A stretch of DNA of 64,000 nt. It comes from Anaerobacillus isosaccharinicus (GTDB taxonomy: Bacteria; Bacillota; Bacilli; Bacillales; Anaerobacillaceae). Made by a program: the position numbers and the translations under genes. Numbering within the stretch: position 1 is the stretch's first letter; the number at the start of each line of letters is the position of its first letter. Positions 17,902-28,464 of the stretch are shown piece by piece. The stretch is taken from positions 1,912,164 through 1,976,163 of the forward strand of contig NZ_CP063356.1 of the NCBI RefSeq assembly GCF_001866075.3. The letters run 5' to 3'. Below the pieces are notes generated by a model. That model worked only from the letters and a program-made list of their open reading frames with translations. It had not been told where the DNA came from and searched no databases.

Positions 17902-19008
17902 GTGAGTTTTTATGATGAATATGAAAAGTTAAAAGAGTTGCCTTTTGATCGTTATTTTCAAGACTATACTGAAATAGATGTAAGAAGAGTTTTACAAAAG
18001 CAGAGGATGACTCCGGAAGATTTATTAGTGTTGTTATCACCTGCGGCTGAAAACTTACTAGAAGATATCGCACAAAAAGCGCATGAGCTAACTGTGCAGC
18101 ATTTTGGACGAACAATCCTACTTTTTAACCCTATTTATATTGCGGATCACTGTGTAAATCTTTGTACGTATTGCAGCTTTAGTGTTACGAATCAATTTCA
18201 ACGCAGTAAGCTTTCTATGGAACAAATTGAGGTCGAAGCAAAAGCCTTAGCTGATTTGGGGTTAAAGCACATCTTAGTGTTAACCGGAGAATCGAAAACA
18301 CATACACCTGTTTCATATATTGCAGATTCTATAAAAGTATTAAAAAAATACTTCCCATCAGTAGCTATTGAAATTAATCCATTAGAAACAGATGAGTATA
18401 AACAATTAGTGGAAGCAGGCGTTGATGGGCTCACTGTTTATCAAGAAGTATATAACGAGGAAATCTATAAATCTGTTCATGTAAAAGGTCCGAAACGTGA
18501 CTATCGGTTCCGAATGGACACTCCAGAGCGTGGCTGTGAGGCAGGGATTCGTCAAATAAATGTTGGAGCTCTCCTTGGTTTAGATGATTGGCGTAAAGAA
18601 GCTTTTTTTGCGGCGATGCACGCTAGATACCTACAAAAGAAATATCTAGATGCAGAAATTAGTTTATCTTTACCGAGAATTCGTCCACATCTTGGCGACT
18701 ATGAACCGAAATCAATTGTGGAAGACCGGCATCTCGTTCAAGCAATAACAGCATTCCGTTTATTTTTACCGCGTGCTGGAATTACTTTATCGACGAGAGA
18801 ACCTCAAGAATTGAGAGATAACCTTATCTACTTAGGGGTAACAAAAATGTCAGCAGGTGCTAGTACAGAGGTTGGTGGATATTCACAATGTGATGCAGGT
18901 ACAGCACAATTTGAGATTTCAGATGAACGTTCATTAGCGGAAGTTCAGCAAATGATAAGGGATAAAGGTTACCAACCAGTGTTAAAGGATTGGGAGCTAT
19001 TAGTATAG
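17902..19008 (+). CDS. thiH: 2-iminoacetate synthase (tyrosine lyase) ThiH
   Basis: ThiH is a radical SAM enzyme that cleaves tyrosine to p-cresol and dehydroglycine, the glycine imine used by ThiG. The 368-aa protein carries the [4Fe-4S] motif CVNLCTYC (Cys84, Cys88, Cys91), and ThiH-specific sequence such as VKGPKRDYRFRMDTPERG and the GGYSQCDAGTAQFEISD tail. It starts with GTG after GAAAGGGG. B. subtilis makes the imine with the oxygen-using ThiO instead, so this choice points to an anaerobic lifestyle. Cotranscription with thiG is likely, with a hairpin element between. Confidence 0.95.
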   Translation: MSFYDEYEKLKELPFDRYFQDYTEIDVRRVLQKQRMTPEDLLVLLSPAAENLLEDIAQKAHELTVQHFGRTILLFNPIYIADHCVNLCTYCSFSVTNQFQRSKLSMEQIEVEAKALADLGLKHILVLTGESKTHTPVSYIADSIKVLKKYFPSVAIEINPLETDEYKQLVEAGVDGLTVYQEVYNEEIYKSVHVKGPKRDYRFRMDTPERGCEAGIRQINVGALLGLDDWRKEAFFAAMHARYLQKKYLDAEISLSLPRIRPHLGDYEPKSIVEDRHLVQAITAFRLFLPRAGITLSTREPQELRDNLIYLGVTKMSAGASTEVGGYSQCDAGTAQFEISDERSLAEVQQMIRDKGYQPVLKDWELLV

Positions 19009-19020
19009 ATTAAAATGAAG

Positions 19021-19053
19021 AAACGCAAAGAATGTTGAATTCTTTGCGTTTTT
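19021..19053 (+). terminator. thiGH terminator
   Basis: AAACGCAAAGAAT pairs with ATTCTTTGCGTTT, followed by TTTC. Confidence 0.9.
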
Positions 19054-19075
19054 CTAAATAGTAAACAGAACCTTA

Positions 19076-19256
19076 ACGGACATATGATCAGTTATTTGAC
19101 GGAAATCATCGTTTTTTTTTGTTTTTTCGGACATAGGTTCCGCTATTTGTCTCAAAACTATAAAAAATAGCTATGATCTGTCAAAATAACGGAACACATG
19201 TCCGATAGCCTTTAAAATAACCCATTTCAGAAGAAATAACGGAACTGATGTCCGAT
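19076..19256. repeat. Four copies of a 22-bp unit in inverted pairs
   Basis: The unit AAATARCGGAACNNATGTCCG occurs at 19184-19206 and 19234-19256 on the plus strand and at 19076-19097 and 19127-19148 on the minus strand. The two orientations face each other and can fold into a long cruciform or RNA hairpin. Confidence 0.8.
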
Positions 19257-19290
19257 CAATAAAATTGAAATAGCCCCAGGTACCTTTTTT

Positions 19291-19325
19291 AAAAAAGAGC
19301 CTTGTTAACATCAGGTTCTTTTCTT
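19291..19325. terminator. Bidirectional terminator between thiH and ydiK
   Basis: GAGCCTTGTTAACATCAGGTTC is a hairpin with A-rich sequence on the left and TTTTC on the right, so it can end transcripts from either side. Confidence 0.6.
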
Positions 19326-19515
19326 ATTTATCCTCAGTTTTAGGTTTCATCCTAAAATATCTAAGTGCAATCATGAAGTCGTATGCTGCAATCGCCACTA
19401 ATGCGATGGTGAATAAATCCCACTCGCCTGTTCTCCCTTTTTGTTGAATTGCGAAGAATACAAAACTAAAAGCCATAAATAGATATACCATACCCCAAAA
19501 AAGTGGTGATTTCAT
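19324..19515 (-). CDS. ydiK: Small membrane protein YdiK
   Basis: A 63-aa protein with two predicted membrane helices (residues ~6-23 and ~34-51), a short polar loop between them and a basic C-terminus. Length, position and pairing with the CPBP protease match B. subtilis ydiK (a DUF4305-type protein of unknown function). Its ATG directly follows the TAA of ydiL, so the two genes are translationally coupled. Confidence 0.82.
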   Translation of the reverse strand: MKSPLFWGMVYLFMAFSFVFFAIQQKGRTGEWDLFTIALVAIAAYDFMIALRYFRMKPKTEDK

Positions 19516-20229
19516 TTAAAATAGTCCTCCAATAAATCCTTGCATTTCCTCTAGTTTTCTTTGAAGTTCCAATAAGCGATCTCCAAAAATAACTTGAACG
19601 AGCATGACAAAGCTATTTAGTGCCACATGGGCGATAATTGGTACAATAATTCGTTTTGTTTTTACATAGAGAAAAGCAAAGACTACGCCCATAAATGTAT
19701 AAACGAGTATATGTTCAAAATCCATATGAACAGCTGCGAATATTACTGAGCTAATAATTGCTGCAATCCAAAAATTAAATCGTTTATATAGGCTGCCGAA
19801 AATAATCATTCGAAAGATGATTTCCTCTAAAATAGGGCCAATGACAGCAACGACTAGAATTAAAGCAGGAGTTGCTTTCGCTAACTCTACAATCATTTCG
19901 GTATTTTCAGATCCCGGTTCAATTCCGAAAACTGATATTTCAATAAGAACGGCAAAATATTGAGCCATAAAAGCCATGAAGATTCCAGCAATCGACCAAA
20001 CAATTGCCTCACTTTTTGAGCTTCGATCACGATTTAAGTGACGGTCGGACATATCTTGTCTTAAGAACAATAAAATAATAATAAATCCAATCGAAAAACT
20101 AAATAAAGTCCATATTCCGGGAATCTGTTCTCTTTCTATGCCCATTAGCATTAAAAGAGGTACGCCAATAATAGCGGATAACTGCATTAAAATGTAAGTT
20201 AGAATAACTAACCAATATCTTTTTGTCAA
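19516..20229 (-). CDS. ydiL: CPBP family intramembrane glutamic endopeptidase (YdiL)
   Basis: A 237-aa membrane protease of the CPBP/Rce1 (Abi) family with about seven helices. The conserved residues are present: EEIIFR (Glu135, Glu136, Arg140), FAAVH (His168) and HVALN (His201, Asn205). Some relatives process prenylated proteins or peptides; no substrate is known here. The start is TTG at 20229, supported by AAAGGAG eight nt before it. It lies directly upstream of ydiK and is divergent from groES, as in B. subtilis. Confidence 0.88.
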   Translation of the reverse strand: MTKRYWLVILTYILMQLSAIIGVPLLMLMGIEREQIPGIWTLFSFSIGFIIILLFLRQDMSDRHLNRDRSSKSEAIVWSIAGIFMAFMAQYFAVLIEISVFGIEPGSENTEMIVELAKATPALILVVAVIGPILEEIIFRMIIFGSLYKRFNFWIAAIISSVIFAAVHMDFEHILVYTFMGVVFAFLYVKTKRIIVPIIAHVALNSFVMLVQVIFGDRLLELQRKLEEMQGFIGGLF

Positions 20230-20242
20230 AACAAAAACTCCT

Positions 20243-20345
20243 TTTAAATATGTAGAATTTAGAATGTAGAATGAATAGTGTTTACATAGATTTTAAACAA
20301 GAATACTAAATATTTTATCTAAAAATCACTTTCGAAATTCTACAA
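20243..20345. repeat. Microrepeat-arm hairpin element, locus 4 (degraded)
   Basis: The left arm ATGTAGAATTTAGAATGTAG is clear; the right side retains only CGAAATTCTACAACTT. It lies just upstream of the ydiL ribosome site. Confidence 0.55.
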
Positions 20346-20640
20346 CTTATATTGTACCATAAATTTGTTGTTTCTATAGTTCAGGCTACTTTCAGAAATT
20401 TAATTAATTATCTGTATATATATACTCCAATATGTCAAAAGTAATGAAGGATAATTTTTCTAAGACTATCTCTAATGATGGGATTAGATAGACTAGGTTT
20501 TTCAACTCAAGAGATATAATGTAAGTGTTTGTGATCCGATTGCGATCATTTTCAAGAAATTTCAACAACACATAGCGTTATTAGTCGAATTCTTTTGCTA
20601 TGGAAAAGCCAAGTTTTTCTAAAAAAATTATTAAAAATAC
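20346..20640. other. AT-rich gap without recognised features
   Basis: Between the degraded repeat and the groES promoter I see no open frame with a ribosome site, no convincing hairpin terminator and no known motif. It probably includes the ydiL promoter on the minus strand. Confidence 0.4.
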
Positions 20641-20669
20641 TTGCAAAATAGAATTGAAATGATTATTAT
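20641..20669 (+). promoter_or_regulatory. SigA-type promoter of groESL
   Basis: TTGCAA (20641-20646), a 17-nt spacer and TATTAT (20664-20669) lie just before CIRCE. Confidence 0.8.
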
Positions 20670-20679
20670 AAGAATTGTG

Positions 20680-20706
20680 TTAGCACTCGATACCCTTGAG
20701 TGCTAA
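20680..20706 (+). promoter_or_regulatory. CIRCE operator for HrcA
   Basis: TTAGCACTC, 9 nt, GAGTGCTAA: a perfect match to the CIRCE consensus. HrcA bound here represses groESL until heat shock. Confidence 0.98.
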
Positions 20707-20743
20707 CAACTAAAAATCATTTCGATAAGGGAGGTTGTTTTCC

Positions 20744-21028
20744 TTGTTAAAGCCATTAGGTGATCGTATTGTGATTGAACAAGTTGAAACTGAAGAAAAA
20801 ACTGCTAGCGGGATTGTACTTCCTGATACAGCGAAAGAAAAGCCGCAAGAGGGCCGTGTTGTTGCTGTAGGTTCTGGACGTATCCTAGAAAGTGGAGAGC
20901 GCGTTGCGTTAGAATTAAAAGAAGGTGACAAAGTAATCTTCTCTAAATACGCAGGCACAGAAATTAAGGTAGACGGAAAAGAATACTTAATTCTTCGTGA
21001 AAACGACGTATTAGCGATCGTAGAATAA
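20744..21028 (+). CDS. groES: Co-chaperonin GroES
   Basis: The 94-aa lid of the GroEL chaperonin. It has the start [12 protein letters not shown], the mobile loop [15 protein letters not shown] and the typical end [12 protein letters not shown]. The start is TTG at 20744, placed 9 nt after GGGAGG; an in-frame TTG at 20735 overlaps the ribosome site and is rejected. CIRCE and a SigA promoter lie upstream and groEL follows after 111 bp. Confidence 0.97.
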   Translation: MLKPLGDRIVIEQVETEEKTASGIVLPDTAKEKPQEGRVVAVGSGRILESGERVALELKEGDKVIFSKYAGTEIKVDGKEYLILRENDVLAIVE

Positions 21029-21124
21029 TCATACTTCTATTAAAAAAACAATAAGCTATGAGATAGCTGACAAAAGATTAGTTTTTAATCATAGGTAGGT
21101 TGTTCCTACTACATAGAAAACTAG

Positions 21125-22768
<1,644 letters not shown>

Positions 22769-22777
22769 CAAATAATT

Positions 22778-22822
22778 AAAGGTTTTCCAACGGTTCATAG
22801 AACTTTTGGAAAACCTTTTTTT
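22778..22822 (+). terminator. groESL terminator
   Basis: AAAGGTTTTCCAA pairs with TTGGAAAACCTTT, followed by TTTT. Confidence 0.9.
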
Positions 22823-22914
22823 AGTTTTGTCACCAGATGAGACAAGGTCGGCCGCTTTTGGATAAATAAGGAAGTGAATATATTTTAGCTTAGTTTATTG
22901 TAAAGAGGTGCATT

Positions 22915-23424
22915 TTAAATGGATTTTGTTAGTGCCTTATTGGCAATGTCTACATCATTTTGTAGTAATTCATTTAAATTATAGGCAGGATAATAGCCTC
23001 TATTATGCATGTACTCAAAGACTTTTGCATGTGTATCGATAGCACGATTAAGTTGTTGCTTTAAAACTCTCCGTAACTCTGGTGTCGCTGTTTCTGTAAT
23101 AGCGATACTATAGTTTCTAACACCTGTTTTAAATAAAGCAAGTAAATCACCAGCGTAAAATGGAAGTTCATCATCGCGGTACTCGTTGGCCCGTTGTTGA
23201 CTTGGAGCTAAATCATAAAACTTAAGAAGTTCACGAATGTTTGTACTTAAACCGGTAATTGCCTCTGTGTATAGGGCCTTTAAAGTCTGACACTTAACCT
23301 CTGGATAAGCCTTCTTTAATTTCATTAGTCCAATTGCTTGAAAAGCTACTAACTCATGTATCTCTAAAGTCTCATGCCATGCGAGATGTTTTGGTGTACT
23401 CTTTTTTGAAAAAGTTTGATCCAT
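22915..23424 (-). CDS. Spore coat protein, CotF family
   Basis: A 169-aa protein of the coat F family. The C-terminal signature RGYYPAYNLNELLQNDVDIA is typical of CotF and its relatives, and the rest is helical and ferritin-like (WHETLEIHELVAFQAIGLMK). CotF is a spore coat component in B. subtilis, where it is processed from a precursor. The gene is single, opposite to its neighbours, with GGAGG-type sequence before ATG. It supports the view that the organism sporulates. Confidence 0.85.
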   Translation of the reverse strand: MDQTFSKKSTPKHLAWHETLEIHELVAFQAIGLMKLKKAYPEVKCQTLKALYTEAITGLSTNIRELLKFYDLAPSQQRANEYRDDELPFYAGDLLALFKTGVRNYSIAITETATPELRRVLKQQLNRAIDTHAKVFEYMHNRGYYPAYNLNELLQNDVDIANKALTKSI

Positions 23425-23674
23425 TTTTTTTGCCTCCTAGGATAAATTTCTTTATACCATATTCGAACAGTCGATAATGGTAATTTGTCTACTGAAAATT
23501 GGATTTTAGCCTATGGTGAAACCAATTTCCAAAAAATAACGACTATTAATATATGGGGGCAATGTAATATAGTAAAATAATACTAATGTAAAAATAAAGA
23601 AAAAATGTAATGAAAATGTTATGATTAATTAGAACAATGAAAAAATTTATAAAGTAGATAGAGGAGGTCTTTCG

Positions 23675-24646
23675 TTGCAACAGAATCAATCATTTATGGT
23701 GAAACACCCATTAATCAATAAAGTTGTGGAAAATGTTGAACAGGTTGTTGTTGGGAAACGAAAAGAAGTTACGTTAAGTTTAATTGCTATGCTTAGTGGT
23801 GGTCATGTACTTCTAGAAGATGTACCTGGGGTTGGAAAGACAATGATGGTACGAGCTATTGCTAAATCAATTGGAGCCAACTTTAAACGAATTCAGTTTA
23901 CACCAGATTTATTACCATCTGATGTAACTGGAGTATCTGTATATGATCAAAAAACGATGGAATTTAAGTTCCGTCCAGGACCGATCATGGCAAATGTTGT
24001 CTTAGCCGATGAAATTAACCGAACCTCTCCGAAAACTCAAGCTGCACTTCTTGAGGCTCTTGAGGAAGCAAGCGTAACAACAGATGGTGAAACTCGGCAA
24101 TTAGAGAAACCGTTTTTTGTTATGGCAACACAAAACCCTATTGAATATGGGGGGACATACCCGCTTCCAGAAGCTCAATTAGACCGTTTTTTATTTAAGT
24201 TTAAAATAGGTTACCCTTCTCACCAAGAGGAGATGGAAGTACTCAACCGAGTTGAAAAACAGCATCCTATCGAAAAAATTGAGGCAGTACTTTCATTAGA
24301 AGAGCTATTAATCATGCAAAAAGAAGTTACCGAGATTTATGTTGATGAATCTATTAAATCATATATTATTTCCATCGTGAACGAGACAAGAAATCATAAT
24401 TCCGTTTATTTAGGGGCAAGCCCAAGGGGGTCAATCGCGTTAATGAAGGCTGCTCAATCATTAGCGTTTATTCAAGGACGTGAATATGTCATTCCTGATG
24501 ACATTAAGTTTTTAGCTCCTTATGCGTTAGGGCATCGAATAATCTTAAATTCAGACTCGAAGTTTGCTAATGTTTCCACAAGCGTAGTTGTGAGTGAAAT
24601 TTTGCAACGAGTGAAGATTCCAGTTAGGAAAGAAGCTGTTCGCTAA
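23675..24646 (+). CDS. yeaC: MoxR family AAA+ ATPase (YeaC-like)
   Basis: A 323-aa MoxR-type AAA+ ATPase. Walker A is EDVPGVGKTMM near residue 48 and Walker B is VVLADEINRTSP near 109; sensor 1 is MATQNPIEYGGTYPLPEAQLDRF-like near 149. MoxR proteins act as chaperones with a partner that has DUF58 and often a von Willebrand-type fold, and here the next gene is exactly that. The start is TTG at 23675, seven nt or so after GAGGAGG. The stop overlaps the start of the next gene. First gene of a three-gene operon conserved in B. subtilis as yeaC-yeaD-yebA. Confidence 0.9.
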   Translation: MQQNQSFMVKHPLINKVVENVEQVVVGKRKEVTLSLIAMLSGGHVLLEDVPGVGKTMMVRAIAKSIGANFKRIQFTPDLLPSDVTGVSVYDQKTMEFKFRPGPIMANVVLADEINRTSPKTQAALLEALEEASVTTDGETRQLEKPFFVMATQNPIEYGGTYPLPEAQLDRFLFKFKIGYPSHQEEMEVLNRVEKQHPIEKIEAVLSLEELLIMQKEVTEIYVDESIKSYIISIVNETRNHNSVYLGASPRGSIALMKAAQSLAFIQGREYVIPDDIKFLAPYALGHRIILNSDSKFANVSTSVVVSEILQRVKIPVRKEAVR

Positions 24647-25875
24647 TGAAGAAATATCAACCGCTTGTAAAAGTGATGATCCTTCTTGTCATTGGAATTT
24701 CAACCTTTGTCTACGCAATGTTTCAGGGGGGATTTGTTAGCTGGTTTCTCTTTTATGCTACTTCCCTTGTACTAATCATAACTATTGTCTATGCGTTAAT
24801 GCCAATCGGTGCTTTAGAGGTTGAACGAAAGGTAAATGCCCAAAGGTTAGTTTCCGGAGAAGATTTAAGGGTGACGATTACCCTGATTCGCAAAAATCCT
24901 TTTCCATTCCTATTTTTTTTAGTAGAGGATGTTATCCCAGAAGAGTGGATACTTAAGAATAAAAATATTAACACAAAACAAATTCTATATCCCTCCTTTG
25001 AAAAGAAATTAGTTTATTCATATACCATCAGACAGCCAAAGCGTGGAGAATATCAATTTACAGAGATTAAAATTCGAACAAGTGATTTGTTTGGGATGTT
25101 TACAAAAGAAAAAGTAGTATTCGTAAAAACGGAGGTTGTTGTGTATCCTAGCTACCAAGAACTAAATAGTTGGGATGTTTACAACGAAAATGAAGCTGAG
25201 GCCTATATTACTTCGCAACGAATTATTGATGATATAACATCAGTTGCAGGATCAAGGGAATATGTGCCTGGCGACCGATTAACGAGTATTGATTGGAAGG
25301 TTACCGCAAGGATAAATAAATTAATGACAAAGGAATTTGAGGAGTATTTAGGTCAACGTTTCCTAATTGCCCTTGATTGCTCGATTAAAGAAAAAAGTGA
25401 AGCGCTTGCTTTTGAAAAAGCTGTTGAGCTAGCTACATCCTTTACTGTCCATAGTTACAAGCATCATTATCATCTTGGTTTACTTTCGATCGGGAAAGAC
25501 GTTAGCAGGTATCCTATTAATTACGGTGAACAGCATCAAGGTAGTTTACTAGAGCACTTTGCAAAGCTTAATTTTCATCTAGGAAATGTATTTGATTTCG
25601 TTTTTGTTAATGAAATTAATAAAATTAATTCAGATACCATACTTGTGATTATTACGACACGGATTACCGATGCTATGGTAGAAAATGTTCGTAGATTGAA
25701 GAAAAAAAGGGTTCAAACAGCATTTTGTATAGTGACAGATTCTAGAGAATTAACTTTATTCGAACAAAGTAAACTAGCTTTAATACTTAAGTTGAATGTC
25801 CCTTATTATGTAATTGGGAAAAATAGCTTTAAAGCTGATCTTCAAGGAGGTGAAGCTGTTGCTCAAAAATCGTAA
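24646..25875 (+). CDS. yeaD: DUF58 membrane protein (YeaD-like)
   Basis: A 409-aa protein with two N-terminal membrane helices (about residues 8-50), a beta-rich middle and the DUF58 signature YVPGDRLTSIDWKVTAR near residue 205. DUF58 proteins partner MoxR ATPases in envelope assembly systems. It starts at the stop of the MoxR gene (TAATG overlap) and its 3' end overlaps the start of the transglutaminase gene by 17 nt. The exact role is unknown. Confidence 0.88.
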   Translation: MKKYQPLVKVMILLVIGISTFVYAMFQGGFVSWFLFYATSLVLIITIVYALMPIGALEVERKVNAQRLVSGEDLRVTITLIRKNPFPFLFFLVEDVIPEEWILKNKNINTKQILYPSFEKKLVYSYTIRQPKRGEYQFTEIKIRTSDLFGMFTKEKVVFVKTEVVVYPSYQELNSWDVYNENEAEAYITSQRIIDDITSVAGSREYVPGDRLTSIDWKVTARINKLMTKEFEEYLGQRFLIALDCSIKEKSEALAFEKAVELATSFTVHSYKHHYHLGLLSIGKDVSRYPINYGEQHQGSLLEHFAKLNFHLGNVFDFVFVNEINKINSDTILVIITTRITDAMVENVRRLKKKRVQTAFCIVTDSRELTLFEQSKLALILKLNVPYYVIGKNSFKADLQGGEAVAQKS

Positions 25876-28126
25876 CATTTTCTCCTTTTCAACGATATTA
25901 ATATATGTGCTAGCTTTTGTTGTTTTATGGGAATGGCTTCGCCCGTTGCCTGTAATTACTGATACTGGAAACTTAGATGTCTTTATTTGGTTCATGCTTT
26001 TTTGCTTTCTTTTAATGTATATCCGTCTTGTCAGTTATGTCTCAATTCCAATTATTTTTATAGGGATGATGTATAGTTTACATTCCATCTTTTTTGAAGG
26101 GTCATTTCTACGTGAAGGGATGACTATGCTAGTATGGTTTGGTGAGGACTTAGCGAGAAATGTTCGCTATGTAATTGGGAATGATATGACCTCTTTATCA
26201 TTTGAATTTCGCAGTTTTTTATTATTTTTAGTGCTAGCTATTATTAGCTATTTAATTCATTTTTGGCTTTGCCATTTAAAAAAGATTTTCTTCTTTCTTT
26301 TAATAACGGTTATTTATGTAACTGTAATTGATACCTTTACAGAGTATGATGCAAGTAGCGCTATTGTTAGGTTGGTAGTGGCAGGCTTCCTTTTGATGAC
26401 GATGCTTTATAAGATGAGAATAGAAGAGAAGGAACAAGTTACTTCTGGTGAATTTAAAGGCAAAGCTTGGATGAATACACTGACGTTTATCATTGCTTTT
26501 GTTGCTGTAGTTTCTTTTTTTGCCCCAAAATACGCACCATTTTGGCCTGATCCTCTTCCAATGGTACAAGGAGCGATAACTGGTGAAGGGGTCGGAGTCG
26601 CCACAGTACGAACCATTGGTTACAGTAGTAGCGACGAGCAACTAGGTGGAGGTTTTACAAATGACGATTCCACCGTTTTTACTGCCAATGCTAAACAGGG
26701 CCATTATTGGCGTGGAGAATCAAGAGAGATTTACACAGGGAGAGGTTGGTTGTCTGTCGATCACCAATTAAATAAAACGTTCCGTTATAGTGACTATTAT
26801 GATAGTAGGATTGCTGTTCAGTTATATGATCAAAAGGTACAAAAGGATCTACAAGAGACAACGGTTACTATGGTTGACGGTAATCAATTTTGGCACTTTT
26901 TTTATCCTGGTGAGTTAGTAGAAGTAAATACAGATAAACTTAGTTTTTACTCTTTACAAGGTGGATTTCGTTATTTAATTGATTATGTCAGTGGTAAGGT
27001 AGGTACAACAACAAGTGAAGATGGTAAGGCTGCCTATTTAAAAGAGTACACGTTAACTTATCACTCTCCTAAATTTATGATTGAAGATTTAAGAAGTGTA
27101 TCTAACAGTGATCCTGAACACATTAAAGACGTTTATCTACAATTACCTGATCTGCCAGAACGTGTGGGCCAATTAGCTAGTCAAATAACGGAGGAACATG
27201 ACAATCGCTACGATAAAGTAAAAGCAATTGAAGGATACTTTGCTAAAAATGGTTTTCAATATGAGACTACGGATGTGGCAATACCTTCAGAAGGGCAAGA
27301 TTATGTAGATCAATTTTTGTTTGAAACACAAAAGGGATATTGTGATAACTATTCTACTTCGATGGTTGTCATGCTTCGTACTCTAGATATTCCCGCGCGT
27401 TGGGTTAAAGGTTTTACTCAAGGTGAAGTAGTTGGTCGTTATGGAGTCTACAATAAATATCAAATCACAAATGCTAACGCTCACTCTTGGGTAGAGGTTT
27501 ACTTTCCTGATACTGGTTGGGTTCCTTTTGAACCTACGAGAGGCTTTAACCATACGTTTGAATTTGTAGAAGAGCAAAGAGAAATGGGTGCTGTTGTAGA
27601 TCAAGATGGCCGCGGGCAGGACAATACTTCAAGACCAGAACGATTGCAAGACCCAGAAAATCCATTCTTACCATTAGAAGAAATGGATTCTCCTGGTGGT
27701 GGTAGCGAATCCACTGGTGAAGGCTTAGGTAAAGATAGTGATCTTACACCTTTTAAGTTTCCATTTAAATTAGTTTGGCTATTAATTGCTGTATCTCTAA
27801 TTGGTTTTGCGATTTATAAAAACCATCAAAAGCTGATTACAACATTTTTCTTCTATTTATTTAAGTTAAAGTCTAATGAAGAAAGTATTTATATTAAAGC
27901 ATATGAACGACTGTTATGGCTTTTGGATTTAAATGGATATAAACGTTATGATGATGAAACTCTTCGTGAGTATGCCGAGCGTATTGATGGTTCATTTTCT
28001 ACCAGTGAAATGAAAGTCTTAACACTTCATTACGAAACGCTTTATTATGGAAATGCTAAAGAAGAGCAAAGTTGGAAAGATAAAAAACAGCTATGGGAAG
28101 TGTTGGTAAAAAAAATAAATTCTTGA
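25859..28126 (+). CDS. yebA: Transglutaminase-like membrane protein (TgpA/YebA type)
   Basis: A 755-aa protein with about six N-terminal membrane helices (to ~residue 225), an extracytoplasmic transglutaminase domain, one more helix near 645 and a C-terminal cytoplasmic DUF4129-like tail. The catalytic triad appears as Cys495 (KGYCDNYST), His542 (NAHSWVEVYF) and Asp551 (FPDTGW). I chose TTG 25859, inside the end of the DUF58 gene, because AGGAGGTG lies 7 nt upstream; an earlier in-frame TTG at 25814 has no such site. The three-gene set is probably an envelope enzyme with its chaperone, substrate unknown. Confidence 0.88.
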   Translation: MLKNRNIFSFSTILIYVLAFVVLWEWLRPLPVITDTGNLDVFIWFMLFCFLLMYIRLVSYVSIPIIFIGMMYSLHSIFFEGSFLREGMTMLVWFGEDLARNVRYVIGNDMTSLSFEFRSFLLFLVLAIISYLIHFWLCHLKKIFFFLLITVIYVTVIDTFTEYDASSAIVRLVVAGFLLMTMLYKMRIEEKEQVTSGEFKGKAWMNTLTFIIAFVAVVSFFAPKYAPFWPDPLPMVQGAITGEGVGVATVRTIGYSSSDEQLGGGFTNDDSTVFTANAKQGHYWRGESREIYTGRGWLSVDHQLNKTFRYSDYYDSRIAVQLYDQKVQKDLQETTVTMVDGNQFWHFFYPGELVEVNTDKLSFYSLQGGFRYLIDYVSGKVGTTTSEDGKAAYLKEYTLTYHSPKFMIEDLRSVSNSDPEHIKDVYLQLPDLPERVGQLASQITEEHDNRYDKVKAIEGYFAKNGFQYETTDVAIPSEGQDYVDQFLFETQKGYCDNYSTSMVVMLRTLDIPARWVKGFTQGEVVGRYGVYNKYQITNANAHSWVEVYFPDTGWVPFEPTRGFNHTFEFVEEQREMGAVVDQDGRGQDNTSRPERLQDPENPFLPLEEMDSPGGGSESTGEGLGKDSDLTPFKFPFKLVWLLIAVSLIGFAIYKNHQKLITTFFFYLFKLKSNEESIYIKAYERLLWLLDLNGYKRYDDETLREYAERIDGSFSTSEMKVLTLHYETLYYGNAKEEQSWKDKKQLWEVLVKKINS

Positions 28127-28178
28127 ACGATTTAGTGTGTAGGTACCCATGTTGTTAATATGAATTACTGATAAGAGT

Positions 28179-28243
28179 AAAAAGCGAACTATTTTTTACC
28201 TAAACAATCACTTTTTGGGCTAAAAAGTTCGCTTGCGCTTTTC
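28179..28243 (+). terminator. Terminator after the MoxR-DUF58-transglutaminase operon
   Basis: AAAAGCGAACT and the distal AGTTCGCTT pair across a ~30-nt loop; TGCGCTTTTC follows. Confidence 0.65.
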
Positions 28244-28295
28244 TTATTCGACTGTTACAATAATTTCGTACTAAATGTCGAACGTTGTAATATTA

Positions 28296-28365
28296 CCTTC
28301 ATATATCCTTAGGAATTGGCCTAAGAGTCTCTACCGGGTCACCGTAAACGGCCTGACTATGAAGG
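28296..28365 (+). promoter_or_regulatory. Guanine-type purine riboswitch of guaA
   Basis: P1 CCTTCATAT/TATGAAGG, GTCTCTACC in the junction and kissing loops from GGAATTGGCCT and CACCGTAAACG are present. The J3/1 base is C (CTGACTATG), which pairs with guanine rather than adenine. Confidence 0.95.
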
Positions 28366-28427
28366 CAGGAACTTTCTATATTATCCTTTTAGCAAGTTTA
28401 GTTAGGATAAAAGTGTATGTTTTTTAA

Positions 28428-28464
28428 AATGAGCTTTACATTCGATAAAGTAGCTTATTTTTTA
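28428..28464 (+). terminator. guaA riboswitch terminator (probable)
   Basis: AATGAGCT pairs with AGCTTATT (one G-U) followed by TTTTT. A second possible hairpin (TTATCCT...AGGATAA, 28381-28410) lies between it and the aptamer and could be the antiterminator partner. Confidence 0.6.

Noticed and set aside
19076-19256. CRISPR-like array
   Set aside because: The four units are in both orientations with unequal spacing and no cas genes; it is not a CRISPR array.
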